A stretch of 64,000 nt of DNA from Pseudomonas cichorii (GCF_003700275.1 NZ_RBRE01000061.1:1-64000); one strand, 5' to 3'. Numbered from the stretch's first letter, positions 26,315 to 37,016 are shown. Notes: generated by a model not told the origin, from the letters alone. Numbers and translations are program-made.

Positions 26315-26641
26315 TCAACCGTATTTTGGGAGCAGCTCTTGCGTCAATCGGTAGCGCTGGAAGATCTTGGAGTCCGGTGGTTTTCCATGGCCGGGTGGTT
26401 GTTCGTCGGTTTTTAATGTGAGCCCACGCGAGTGGGAATGCGGAGCCTTCCCGCTCGCGTGGGCTTGGCCGAGAAAGCCCCAGGAGAGAGGCTTGCAACG
26501 GCGACAGTCGCCACTTCTGTCGCCATGCTGCAGACCAGGTATTACGCGGGTTGTCGCCGGTGTCGCCGCTGTCGCCAAATCAACCATCACTCCATCTGGG
26601 GAGTCATTCTCGGTTACTGGCGGCGTCCGGTGAGCGCTCAC
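26315..26641 (-). CDS. Small ORF coupled to the P4-type integrase
   Basis: 108 residues starting at a GTG that overlaps the integrase stop as GTGA, the usual sign of translational coupling. The product is basic and rich in H, S, P and T, with a central stretch rich in GDRSGDCRRC and a HASGKAPHSHSRG segment. It resembles the small Ash-like reading frames found at this position in other integrative elements, but I am not certain. The middle of the frame is formed by a 17-bp hairpin (26421-26465), so the DNA may be under structural rather than coding constraint. Confidence 0.4.
   Translation of the reverse strand: MSAHRTPPVTENDSPDGVMVDLATAATPATTRVIPGLQHGDRSGDCRRCKPLSWGFLGQAHASGKAPHSHSRGLTLKTDEQPPGHGKPPDSKIFQRYRLTQELLPKYG
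26421..26465. repeat. 17-bp stem hairpin within the integrase-coupled ORF
   Basis: Left arm AGCCCACGCGAGTGGGA pairs with right arm TCCCGCTCGCGTGGGCT with one G-T pair; the loop is 11 bases. It is a strong structure on either strand and has no T-run. It is the second large dyad in the island control region. Confidence 0.6.
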
Positions 26642-27894
26642 CGTATCGGCACGATGTTGTGGTCCCTGGTTTGATTGATCGCAGATGCCGACAGGTTGCC
26701 AGTGGCCGCTTTCTGGATGTGCTCACTCCACCAGGCCATCATCGGACGCCGGCGTTCGATGTAGTCAGCTCGGTTGTAAGCGCTTCGGACTTCATCCTTG
26801 TCGACATGCGCCAGCGCGACTTCGATCAGCTCCGGATCCCAGCCATGCTCGTTCAGGATGGTGCTGGCCATGGAGCGCATGCCGTGGCTGACCAAGCGGT
26901 CCTGGAAGCCCATGCGTTTCAACGCCATGTTGGCAGTCTGGCTGTTGGCGTGGGTGCGCGGATTTCTATCTGCCGGGAACACGTATTCCCTGTGACCACT
27001 GTGGGGTTTGAGCGCCTCCAGTAACGCGAGTGCCTGTTCGGTCAGCGGGATGGCGTGCGGACGACGCTTCTTCATGCGCTCCGGCGGGATGGTCCAGATG
27101 CGTTTGTCGAAGTCGATATCTGCCCAGCGGGTGGTAGCCGCTTCGGCAGGACGGGTCATGGTGTGCAGTTGCCATTCGATCAGGCAGCGGGTGATCCGCT
27201 TGATGCTGGCGTTCGCGATTTCGATCATGAGCTCGGAAAGCTCATCGGGTCGTAGCGCGGCCATGTTCTGTTTTTTGGGTTTCTTGAATACCGCCCGAAT
27301 GCCACTGAGGGGGTTAGAGAAAATCAGCCCGGAGTTTACCCCGTAGGTCATGATCTCGTTGAGTCGTTGGCTCAGTCGCTTCACTGTCTCGAGGCTACCT
27401 TTGGCCTCGATTGGGCGAAGCAGTTCGATGACCATCGGTGCGGTAATTTTCGAGAGCGGCGTTGTTTTCAGGTCTGGAAATACATGCAGCGTGAGCGAGC
27501 GCCAAATGTCTTCGGCGTAGGCCGGCGTGACGGAGTCCTTCTTTAGCTCGAACCAGGCGGTGGCCACGTTCTCGAACGTATGTTCCGTTTCTGCGCGCTT
27601 GGCTTCATTCAGCGTGTTGCGCTGCACCTTCGGATCGATGCCCAGGGCGAGCAGCTCGCGCGCTTCGACTGCCTTCTTTCGTGCGTTCGCCAGTGACAGT
27701 TCGGGGTAGGTCCCGAAGCCGATGTTGATGCGCTTTTTGGTGAGCGGTTCGCGGTAGTTGAAATTCCACAGCAACGAGCCGTTGCTGCGTACGCGGAGCT
27801 GCAAACCGTCACCGTCAGTGAGGACGTAATCCTTGGACGCAGGTTTGACTCCCTTGAGCTGTCGATCGGAGAGGCGGAGGTTTTGAGCAGGCAT
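26638..27894 (-). CDS. P4-family tyrosine integrase of the ssrA island
   Basis: 418 residues from the ATG at 27894, which has GAGGA seven bases upstream; a GTG at 27912 is in frame. Residues 1-90 are the DUF4102 arm-binding domain, about 105-205 the SAM-like core-binding domain and 215-390 the catalytic domain. Catalytic residues are Arg248 (MTRPAEA), His337 and Arg340 (SHGMR), His363 (LAHVDKDEVRSAY) and Tyr373. Enzymes of this family insert elements at the 3' end of tRNA genes or ssrA, and this gene ends up within 190 bases of the tmRNA 3' end, with the expected orientation. All residues are present, so excision may still be possible. Confidence 0.93.
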   Translation of the reverse strand: MPAQNLRLSDRQLKGVKPASKDYVLTDGDGLQLRVRSNGSLLWNFNYREPLTKKRINIGFGTYPELSLANARKKAVEARELLALGIDPKVQRNTLNEAKRAETEHTFENVATAWFELKKDSVTPAYAEDIWRSLTLHVFPDLKTTPLSKITAPMVIELLRPIEAKGSLETVKRLSQRLNEIMTYGVNSGLIFSNPLSGIRAVFKKPKKQNMAALRPDELSELMIEIANASIKRITRCLIEWQLHTMTRPAEAATTRWADIDFDKRIWTIPPERMKKRRPHAIPLTEQALALLEALKPHSGHREYVFPADRNPRTHANSQTANMALKRMGFQDRLVSHGMRSMASTILNEHGWDPELIEVALAHVDKDEVRSAYNRADYIERRRPMMAWWSEHIQKAATGNLSASAINQTRDHNIVPIR

Positions 27895-28043
27895 GAGATT
27901 GTCCTCAGGCACTGATTCGGTATTCCAAAGATTAGCACCGGATGGGGTGGAATACCGTCTGGAATACCCAAATGGCTGGAACTCAAAAACTCTTAAAAGA
28001 CCGGAAAAGCGCTGGAGGCCGCGTATTCACTGGATTTCAGGCA

Positions 28044-28070
28044 CAAAAAAAGACGTCCGTGGACGTCTTT
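28044..28070 (-). terminator. Intrinsic terminator of ssrA
   Basis: On the minus strand, AAAGACGTCC and GGACGTCTTT form a 10-bp stem with a two-base loop, followed by a run of seven T. It lies 12 bases after the CCA end of the tmRNA, and therefore on the island side of the attachment site. Confidence 0.85.
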
Positions 28071-28081
28071 AGATGATGAAG

Positions 28082-28110
28082 TGGTGGAGCCGGGGGGATT
28101 TGAACCCCCG
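28082..28110. other. Presumed island attachment site in the ssrA 3' end
   Basis: This is the acceptor and T-arm end of the tmRNA, the usual crossover region for ssrA integrases. The exact core cannot be set because the second copy is not in the window; it was placed here from integrase position only. Confidence 0.4.
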
Positions 28111-28335
28111 TCCGCCAGTACTCCGCTGTCGGTACTACATGCTTAGCCGTGTCTATTAAGTTAACCCTCAGCGACCCGACGGGCAGGGTGCTTTGGGCGA
28201 GTTGCGTAAGTTTTAGTCGCTTCGTCCACAACGTACTAGGCGACGATCCTGTTCTATATGACAATCATTTCGGGTTTACAGGCATCCCCTGATGATTGCT
28301 GGAGCCGAAGCTACCAGAAGGAAGGCTAGCGCCGC

Positions 28336-28377
28336 TTACGCAGCGAGAGCGTATTCCCCGTAGGTTTCGTCATTGGC
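28336..28377 (-). other. tmRNA proteolysis-tag reading frame
   Basis: Resume codon GCC and then codons for ANDETYGEYALAA and TAA. The ending ALAA is the degron recognised by ClpXP and ClpAP. The tag is longer than the ten-residue tag of E. coli, with a TYGEY insertion before ALAA. Confidence 0.9.
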
Positions 28378-28546
28378 AACTATAGAAAGTTGCAACAGTG
28401 GATTTACGACTTCTGTTACCAAGTCGGCATGCACCTAAAGTTTCATCACCGGCGTCGAATCCTAATCGGCCCCGAGACTGCTTTCGCAGCCATTGGGCGG
28501 GAGTCTACGCCAATTGCGTCGGCGCGTCGACCCGCGTCTTGCGCTG

Positions 28547-28580
28547 CCGGTCAGGCCAGCGCTCTGACTGGCCTGACCGG
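28547..28580. terminator. 13-bp hairpin between small exported-protein gene and ssrA
   Basis: CCGGTCAGGCCAG pairs exactly with CTGGCCTGACCGG around an eight-base loop. It starts six bases after the stop of the minus-strand gene at 28586 and separates it from ssrA. There is no T-run, so it may be a Rho-linked or mRNA-stabilising hairpin. Confidence 0.6.
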
Positions 28581-28585
28581 GCAAT

Positions 28586-28873
28586 TTACTTGCTGCCGCC
28601 TTCGCTGCCCGAACCGATGTTTTTCAGTTCGGTGATGGCCTGGGTGGTGAGCTCCACGCAGGTCTTGTTGTCGCCCTTGGCCTGGGCGGCGCGTGCGTCG
28701 GTTTCGGTTTTGGCCAGGGACTGCTTGAGGTCGGGGCTCAGGTTGGCATTGGTGGAAACCTGGGCATCCTTGATGGTTTGCAGGTTGCTGCCACACAGAT
28801 CGTCGGCAGCAAACACCGGGGAAGCCAGCATGACAGAGCTGAGGAGCAGTCCAGTCAGGGCGGTACGCTTCAT
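28586..28873 (-). CDS. Small exported protein of unknown function
   Basis: 95 residues with a clear Sec signal peptide (basic MKRT, hydrophobic LTGLLLSSVMLAS, cleavage after VFA near residue 22). The mature part of about 73 residues is helical and polar with two cysteines (DLCGS and KTCVEL) that could form a disulfide in the periplasm, and it ends in a Ser/Gly-rich tail. GGAGA precedes the ATG at a good distance. It stands alone between ssrA and the lactate genes. No function is claimed; proteins like this are common in pseudomonads. Confidence 0.8.
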   Translation of the reverse strand: MKRTALTGLLLSSVMLASPVFAADDLCGSNLQTIKDAQVSTNANLSPDLKQSLAKTETDARAAQAKGDNKTCVELTTQAITELKNIGSGSEGGSK

Positions 28874-29002
28874 ATTTCTCTCCTTGATTGCCGGTCGCTT
28901 GGGCGGTCGCCCAGGGATTGGGTAAACCCGTTCAAGTAGGGCTTAAAAGGATGGACTGTGCGCAATCGCAGGGGTTCTATTTATTTTCATGTTGTACGCC
29001 AG

Positions 29003-29048
29003 GGGCGGATTCGTGAAGGCATTGGCTTCTTCGCGGATAAATCCGCTC

Positions 29049-29052
<4 letters not shown>
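29003..29052. repeat. REP pair (degenerate REPIN) at the end of dld
   Basis: A good REP unit (TTCGCGGATAAATCCGCTCC) faces a diverged partner (GGGGCGGATTCGTGAAGGC) in opposite orientation. The same core recurs near 37.8 kb. It overlaps the dld stop and may protect the end of the transcript. Confidence 0.6.
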
Positions 29053-31873
<2,821 letters not shown>

Positions 31874-31877
<4 letters not shown>

Positions 31878-32545
31878 GCGTCCTCCACGATCAGTACCAC
31901 AAGGTCCTTGGGGCCGTGAGCGCCATAGGCCAGCACTTGCTCGATGTCTGCGGTCTTCGACGGGCCGGACACCAGCAGGGCGTTGGTTGGCATGCCGCCC
32001 GCCCAGTTCTGTTGTGTCTGGGCTTCGCAGAGGTTGTTGTAGATCTCGCTGGCCTTGAGCAGGACGAAATGTACGGGCGGCACCAGGCTCATCAGGCGCG
32101 GCTCTTCACGGGTGGGCCAGATGATCAGGCTGCCGGTCGCAGCAATTGCGCCCACGGTGCCGGTGAAGCTGGCTGGCGTGTCATCGAACAGTTCCTGCTT
32201 CCACTCTTCGATGGGCCGGTCGTACGTCTTGAGCGGCGGCAGTCGGGAAGTGGTGGCCCAATGTTCGCTGATACGCTGGCCATGCTCTGTGCCGGGCGCG
32301 ATCAGCAGGCTGGGCAACTGCCGGTCATGCACCAGTTCGCCCAGCCGGGTCGGCCAGTTCGCTGCGCTGCACAGATGGATTTCGGTGTGCACGGCTTCCA
32401 TCAGTTTGCGTAGCTGGGCGACCCGCTCTTCGGGCGCATAGCTCCAGGGTTCGGTTACCAGGGCTTCATTGAAGTTGTCAGCAATCGGCGTCGTCCCTGT
32501 CAGGCTCTGACGCAGCTTGGCGAGGATGTTTTGCTTGGCGTTCAT
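31874..32545 (-). CDS. lutC: L-lactate utilisation protein LutC (LUD domain)
   Basis: 223 residues of the LUD (YkgG/LutC) family, the third part of the LutABC L-lactate oxidation complex. The protein is a single LUD domain (about 40-220), with GTVGAIAATGSLI and RLMSLVPPVHFVLL as the typical stretches. Its ATG overlaps the lutB stop by one base and its stop overlaps the dld start by four, so it is fully coupled. The exact job of LutC is not settled; it is needed together with LutA and LutB for lactate growth in Bacillus. Confidence 0.9.
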
Positions 32546-34002
32546 CAGAGTTCTCCAGCCTGCTTTTTCAGGTGTTCGCGGGCCATTTCATGCAGAGAAC
32601 GGGCAGCGGGTTTCGGGGCACTATGGTTCTGGGTCCAGGGGCCGACATTGCCGGGCGTCAGGCTGCGCAGGCGCGTGGCCATGAGCGCGAATGCTTTATA
32701 GAGGCCAGGCGAGGTGTTGAGCTTCGCCCAGGCATTCCAGATCAAGCGTTCCTTGCGCGAGTACTTGCGGCCCTGATCGCGCATGACTCTGTAGGGCGCG
32801 TCGGGTGCCTTGACGTTTTCTTCGCGCAGACGACGCAGCAAGGCCGGAATCGGGATTTTTACCGGGCAGACTTCACCGCAGGCGCCGCACAGCGAGGACG
32901 CGCTGGGATGGTCCGGCACCTTCGACAGGCCGGCCATGTGCGGGGTGATGATCTTGCCGATGGGGCCGGGATAGACCTCGCCGTAGGTGTGGCCGCCGAC
33001 ACGGGTGTAGACCGGGCAGTGATTCATGCAGGCGCCGCAGCGAATGCAGTTCAGGGTCTGGCGCAGTTCGCTGTCGGCGAAGGCCTGGGTGCGACCGTTG
33101 TCCAGCAGCACCAGATGCACTTCCTGCGGGCCGTCCATCTCGTGGGCCTTGCGCGGGCCGGAGATCATGTTGACGTAAGTGGTGATCGGGATGCCCAGCG
33201 CCGAGCGGGTCAGCAGCGACAGCAGGGGGATGGTGTCGCGCAGGTTTTCGACGACTTTCTCGATGCCGGTCACGGCGATGTGCACGGGCGGCACGCTGGT
33301 GACCATGCGCCCGTTGCCTTCGTTTTCCACCAGCAGCAGGGTGCCGGTTTCGGCAATCGCAAAGTTGACCCCGGAGACGCCGATATCGGCCTCGAAGAAT
33401 TTCTGGCGTAGCACGCGGCGACCGATCTGGATCAACTGGTCGACGTCGGTGGTGTAATCCACGCCCAGTTTTTCCTGGAACAGTTTGCCGACCTGGCCGG
33501 CGTTCTTGTGGATGGCTGGCATGATGATGTGCGAGGGTTTTTCGTGGTCCATCTGCACGATGTATTCGCCCATGTCCGCTTCCAGGCACTCGACGCCGCG
33601 CTCGCCGAGGAAGTCGTTCATTTCCATCTCTTCGCTGACCATCGATTTGCCTTTGATCACTTGCCTGGCTTCGTGGGCGGTGACGATGGACAGCACGATG
33701 TCATTGGCCTGCTCGACGGTTTCGGCCCAGTGCACGTGCACGCCGTTGCGGATCAGGTTGCGTTCCAGTTGCTCCAATAGATCCGGCAGTTTGGACAGGG
33801 CCCGTGCGCGGATGGCATTGCCCAGTTCGCGCAGGTCTTCGCGTTCTTCCGGGTCGCTGAATGCGGCGGCGCGCTTGGTCATCAGCGAATCCATGGCGCG
33901 CCGGAAGTTGCCACGCAATTGCGCGTCGCCGAGGGCCTGATGGGCGCGAGAGCGGAAGTCCGTTTCTACTTCCACGGCCGGGATGCGGGTTTGTGTGTTC
34001 AT
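32545..34002 (-). CDS. lutB: L-lactate utilisation iron-sulfur protein LutB
   Basis: 485 residues: an LUD domain (about 70-290) fused to a 4Fe-4S ferredoxin part (CIRCGACMNHCPVYTRVGG at about 312-330 and CGACGEVCPVKIP near 365-377) and a DUF3390 tail. It forms the electron-transfer core of the LutABC L-lactate oxidase. The frame is open to 34224, but the ATG at 34002 overlaps the lutA stop (ATGA) and gives the normal LutB N-terminus, MNTQTRIPAVEV. The lldD L-lactate dehydrogenase seen in some pseudomonads is not in this cluster, so LutABC is probably the L-lactate route here. Confidence 0.93.
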   Translation of the reverse strand: MNTQTRIPAVEVETDFRSRAHQALGDAQLRGNFRRAMDSLMTKRAAAFSDPEEREDLRELGNAIRARALSKLPDLLEQLERNLIRNGVHVHWAETVEQANDIVLSIVTAHEARQVIKGKSMVSEEMEMNDFLGERGVECLEADMGEYIVQMDHEKPSHIIMPAIHKNAGQVGKLFQEKLGVDYTTDVDQLIQIGRRVLRQKFFEADIGVSGVNFAIAETGTLLLVENEGNGRMVTSVPPVHIAVTGIEKVVENLRDTIPLLSLLTRSALGIPITTYVNMISGPRKAHEMDGPQEVHLVLLDNGRTQAFADSELRQTLNCIRCGACMNHCPVYTRVGGHTYGEVYPGPIGKIITPHMAGLSKVPDHPSASSLCGACGEVCPVKIPIPALLRRLREENVKAPDAPYRVMRDQGRKYSRKERLIWNAWAKLNTSPGLYKAFALMATRLRSLTPGNVGPWTQNHSAPKPAARSLHEMAREHLKKQAGEL

Positions 34003-34823
34003 GGCTGACCTCCGGTGCGTTGCCACAGGAAGCTGGCCAGATGCAGGCCGCGTATCGAGGCGCGTTGTTTTTCCAGCGCGCCGTTGATGTTCATCAGGCA
34101 GCCGCAATCGGCGGTGAGGATCTGATCGGCGCCGGACTCCTGCAAGGCACGAGTCTTGTCGGCGACCATCGCCCCGGAAATGTCCGGCATGCGGACGCTG
34201 AATGTCCCGCCGAAGCCGCAGCATTCGCTTTCATGGTCATGCTCGACGCGCTGCACATTGCTCAGTTGTGCCAGCAGTTCGCGGGCATGCAGGTGGGTAT
34301 TCATTTCGCGGCGCGCCGAGCAGGACGTGTGCAGGGCGATCCTGATCGGCTGGCCTTGATCATTCAACTGCGCCTTGCAGACGAACAGCAGGAATTCGGT
34401 CAGTTCATAGGTGCGGGCGGCGAGGGCGCGTACCTGTTCCAGGGTGTGTGGTTCGTCCTTGAACAGTTCAGGGTAATGCTCGCGAAACATTCCGGCACAG
34501 GAGCCGGACGGCACGATCACCGGATAGTCACCGGCAAACAGTGCCAGTTGCGCGCGTGCCACTTGCCGGGCCTGATCGGTGTAGCCGCTGGTGTAGGCCG
34601 GCTGCCCGCAGCAGCTTTGTCCTTGCGGGTAATCGACCGCGATGCCTTCGCGTTCCAGCAGGTGGATGGCATCCATCCCGGCATCGGGAAAAAACAGGTC
34701 GACCACGCACGTGCCGAACAGGTAGACCCGTTGCGGTTTTTCCGTCGGGTATTGGCGTGGCGCATGCCGTGCTGGCGCGACACGGGTGGCATTGGGTGAT
34801 GCGTTGTAGAAAAGCTCGCTCAT
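33999..34823 (-). CDS. lutA: L-lactate utilisation protein LutA (cysteine-rich CCG protein)
   Basis: 274 residues of the YkgE/LutA family. Two CCG domains are visible: CVVDLFFPDAG...QSCCGQPAYTSGY in the N-terminal half and SECCGFGGTFSVRMP in the C-terminal half, the cysteine-rich motifs that ligate Fe-S clusters in heterodisulfide-reductase-like proteins. It overlaps lutB by four bases. It starts about 105 bases after the lldP stop, with a strong hairpin (34883-34911) between, so transcript levels may differ from lldP. The N-terminal 25 residues before the first strand are variable and the start could be slightly downstream. Confidence 0.92.
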   Translation of the reverse strand: MSELFYNASPNATRVAPARHAPRQYPTEKPQRVYLFGTCVVDLFFPDAGMDAIHLLEREGIAVDYPQGQSCCGQPAYTSGYTDQARQVARAQLALFAGDYPVIVPSGSCAGMFREHYPELFKDEPHTLEQVRALAARTYELTEFLLFVCKAQLNDQGQPIRIALHTSCSARREMNTHLHARELLAQLSNVQRVEHDHESECCGFGGTFSVRMPDISGAMVADKTRALQESGADQILTADCGCLMNINGALEKQRASIRGLHLASFLWQRTGGQP

Positions 34824-34882
34824 CAGGCGTTTCTCCGGGTGGGCCCGGTTATCCGTTCGGTAGCCGATCGGATCATGAATGG

Positions 34883-34911
34883 CTGACGCCGGACGGTCAG
34901 GCCGGCGTCAG
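34883..34911 (-). promoter_or_regulatory. Intercistronic hairpin between lldP and lutA
   Basis: CTGACGCCGG pairs exactly with CCGGCGTCAG around a nine-base loop, without a T-run. It could stabilise the lldP part of the transcript or lower read-through into lutABC-dld. Confidence 0.45.
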
Positions 34912-34929
34912 GAGTGCATGTTTCTAAGA

Positions 34930-36624
34930 TTAGTGAACCAGCATGCCGGTGAACCAGTACGCCTGGGCATACGTGATGCAGCCCACGATGGTCGCGAAAA
35001 ACAGGCTGTGCTTGAGGGTGAAGCGGAACAGGTCCGATTCCTTGCCGACCAGCCCGGTCGCGGCACAGGCCACTGCGATGGATTGCGGCGAGATCATCTT
35101 GCCGGTTACGCCGCCGCTGGAGTTGGCGGCGACCATCAGTACATCGCTGACACCGATCTGGTGGGCGGTGGTGGCCTGCAGGGAACCGAACAGCGCATTC
35201 GCCGAGGTATCGGAGCCGGTCAGGAACACCCCCAGCCAGCCGAGGAACGGCGAGAAGAACGGGAACGCCGAGCCTGTCCCGGCCAGCACCAGCGCCAGGG
35301 TCGAGGACATGCCCGAGTAGTTCATGACGAAGGCGAAAGCCAGCACCATGCCGATGGACACAATGGCCCAGCGCAGCTCGATCAGCGTTTCTTTAAAAGT
35401 GGTCAGACCAATCTTCGGGCTGATGCGCAGCACGACCATGGCCAGGATCGCCGAGAACAGAATCGCGGTGCCCGAGGCGGCGATCAGGTCGAACTTGTAG
35501 ACCGCTGGCATGGCGGTGGCCTTGGCCACGATGGGAGCACCCTTGATCACCAGTTGGTCCAGATACGGCACTGCGATATTGATGGTCCAGGCTTGCAGGG
35601 CGCCACCGGCAGCGAACATCGCCTTGAACGGCTTGAGCGTCCAGACTGTGACCATGGCGGTCAGGATCAGGAACGGCGACCAGGCCTTGATGATCTGCCC
35701 AAGGCTGTAAGGCGATTTGACGCTGGTGCGTGGCTGGCCGAAACCGCCGGGACTGCCGCCCGCGATAGCTGCCGAGCCACCGCTGACTGCAACCGTGTCG
35801 GAAGCGCGCTGCGGTTGCCAGACTTTCAGGAACAGGGTCAGCGAAACGATACTGACCAGTGCCGAAGTGATGTCCGGCAGTTCGGGGCCGATGAAGTTGG
35901 AGGTCAGGTACTGGGTGATCGCAAAGGTGAGGCCTGCAATCAGCGCGGCTGGCCAGGTTTCCTTGACGCCTCGCACACCGTCCATCATGAACATCAGCCA
36001 GAACGGCACGAACACTGACAGCAGCGGCAACTGGCGGCCCGCCATGGCGCCGATCTTGAACGCATCGATCCCCGAAACCTGGCCGGCAACAATGATCGGG
36101 ATGCCCAGCGCGCCAAAGGCCACCGGCGCAGTGTTGGCGATCAGGCACAGGCCTGCGGCATATAGAGGATTGAGGCCGAGCCCGACCAGCAGGGCGGCGG
36201 TAATCGCCACCGGCGCGCCGAATCCGGCAGCGCCTTCGAGGAATGCACCGAAACAGAAGCCGATCAGCAGCACTTGCAGGCGCTGGTCATCGGTAATCGC
36301 CATGACCGAGCTGCGGATGATCTCGAACTGACCGCTCTTGACGGTCAGTTTGTAGAGAAAGACCGCCGCGACGATGATCCAGGCGATGGGCCACAAGCCA
36401 TAGGCGAAGCCGTAGCCAGCGGCTGCCAGGGCCATGCCGGTCGGCATCTGGAAAGCGAAGATTGCCACCAGGACCGACAGCGCCAGGGTAATGCTGCCCG
36501 CGATATGGCCTTTGAGCCGGAACACGGCCAGTGCCAGAAAGAAGAACACGATGGGAATGAGCGCAGCGGCGGCGGAAAGGCCCAGGCTGCCCAGAGGTGT
36601 ATAGAGTTGTTGCCAAGTCTGCAT
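34930..36624 (-). CDS. lldP: L-lactate permease LldP
   Basis: 564 residues with 12-14 predicted membrane segments, of the LctP family (proton-lactate symport, also glycolate). The typical patterns of this family are present, such as GAAGFGAPVAITAALLVGLG and NSSGGVTGKMISPQSIAVA. It heads the lldP-lutABC-dld operon. Its promoter and the presumed LldR operator lie 190-260 bases upstream. The start ATG at 36624 follows a GGGG element. It is in the same orientation as the oxidation genes and divergent from lldR. Confidence 0.95.
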   Translation of the reverse strand: MQTWQQLYTPLGSLGLSAAAALIPIVFFFLALAVFRLKGHIAGSITLALSVLVAIFAFQMPTGMALAAAGYGFAYGLWPIAWIIVAAVFLYKLTVKSGQFEIIRSSVMAITDDQRLQVLLIGFCFGAFLEGAAGFGAPVAITAALLVGLGLNPLYAAGLCLIANTAPVAFGALGIPIIVAGQVSGIDAFKIGAMAGRQLPLLSVFVPFWLMFMMDGVRGVKETWPAALIAGLTFAITQYLTSNFIGPELPDITSALVSIVSLTLFLKVWQPQRASDTVAVSGGSAAIAGGSPGGFGQPRTSVKSPYSLGQIIKAWSPFLILTAMVTVWTLKPFKAMFAAGGALQAWTINIAVPYLDQLVIKGAPIVAKATAMPAVYKFDLIAASGTAILFSAILAMVVLRISPKIGLTTFKETLIELRWAIVSIGMVLAFAFVMNYSGMSSTLALVLAGTGSAFPFFSPFLGWLGVFLTGSDTSANALFGSLQATTAHQIGVSDVLMVAANSSGGVTGKMISPQSIAVACAATGLVGKESDLFRFTLKHSLFFATIVGCITYAQAYWFTGMLVH

Positions 36625-36817
36625 GTAGGTGGCCCCTAATTGTTTTTGGTAAGGCCCGGTGTTCTGTTCGTGCGTGCATGGCTTCGATTCGGCATCACGG
36701 TAGGTGAGCGCCTGGCCGATATGGATGAACGAGTCGCACAGTTCACCAGCTCAAGCCTTCCTGATCGGAAGGTCTTGCAGCGCGATGGAGGTCAGCCATC
36801 AATCGCTGGCATTGGAT

Positions 36818-36834
36818 AATTGGTAATACCAATT
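36818..36834. promoter_or_regulatory. LldR operator, perfect palindrome
   Basis: AATTGGTAATACCAATT is an exact 8-1-8 palindrome. It matches the form of known LldR operators of the FadR-type family, for which the E. coli site begins AATTGG and ends CCAATT. It lies just downstream of the lldP promoter -10 element, where a bound repressor would block transcription. Confidence 0.88.
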
Positions 36835-36852
36835 TACAATGTCTGATCGCTA

Positions 36853-36881
36853 GGTTAAAAGCCTTGCCATTGATGTGTCAA
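36853..36881 (-). promoter_or_regulatory. Sigma-70 promoter for lldP
   Basis: On the minus strand TTGACA (36881-36876) and TTAACC (36858-36853) are 17 bases apart. The -35 is perfect, the -10 weak, as expected for a regulated promoter. It reads toward lldP and into the LldR palindrome. Confidence 0.7.
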
Positions 36882-37016
36882 TTTGTCTCGTCAGGTCTTT
36901 TGTCGGGCCTGCGCAAAAATGCGTCTGGCCTGCTGCATCTGGCAGGTGCCTGAAGGGCTGCGATCAGCCAGAATGTGTGCTCCCGGTAAAGAGCCGGGCG
37001 TGTGGAGTGAGGGGTT

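Larger units (their letters stand above)
1..28081. mobile_element. ssrA-associated genomic island carrying defence genes (left border not resolved)
   Basis: A P4-family integrase gene lies immediately beside the 3' end of the tmRNA gene, which is a well-known attachment site for such integrases. Leftwards of it are mobile-element genes (second recombinase, DUF3987 protein) and then a run of restriction and nuclease/helicase operons, while the DNA on the other side of ssrA is ordinary Pseudomonas metabolic and housekeeping sequence. The left end is uncertain: no second copy of the ssrA 3' end is visible, and the hydrolase and ankyrin genes before 3.5 kb could be island cargo or host DNA. The right border is set at the tmRNA 3' CCA. 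Confidence 0.65.
28082..28473 (-). ncRNA. ssrA: tmRNA (transfer-messenger RNA)
   Basis: A 392-base tmRNA that frees ribosomes stalled on broken mRNA and tags the products for proteolysis. The 5' end GGGGCCGATTAGGATTCGAC and the 3' end with a T-arm (GGGTTCAAATCCCCC) and GGCTCCACCA pair as the tRNA-like domain, with CCA encoded. The internal reading frame (28336-28377) reads ANDETYGEYALAA then TAA. Its protein partner SmpB is encoded about 10 kb to the right. The 3' end is intact in spite of the island next to it. Confidence 0.96.

Noticed and set aside
1..28081. CRISPR array
   Set aside because: No evenly spaced direct repeats of 24-40 bases were seen anywhere in the window.
22573..28081. Insertion-sequence transposase
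   Set aside because: No DDE or HUH transposase motifs; the mobility genes are tyrosine recombinases only.
28474..28546. Promoter of ssrA (TCGACG and TAGACT, 17 bases apart on the minus strand)
   Set aside because: The elements are weak and would put the start about 20 bases upstream of the mature 5' end; not firm enough to list.
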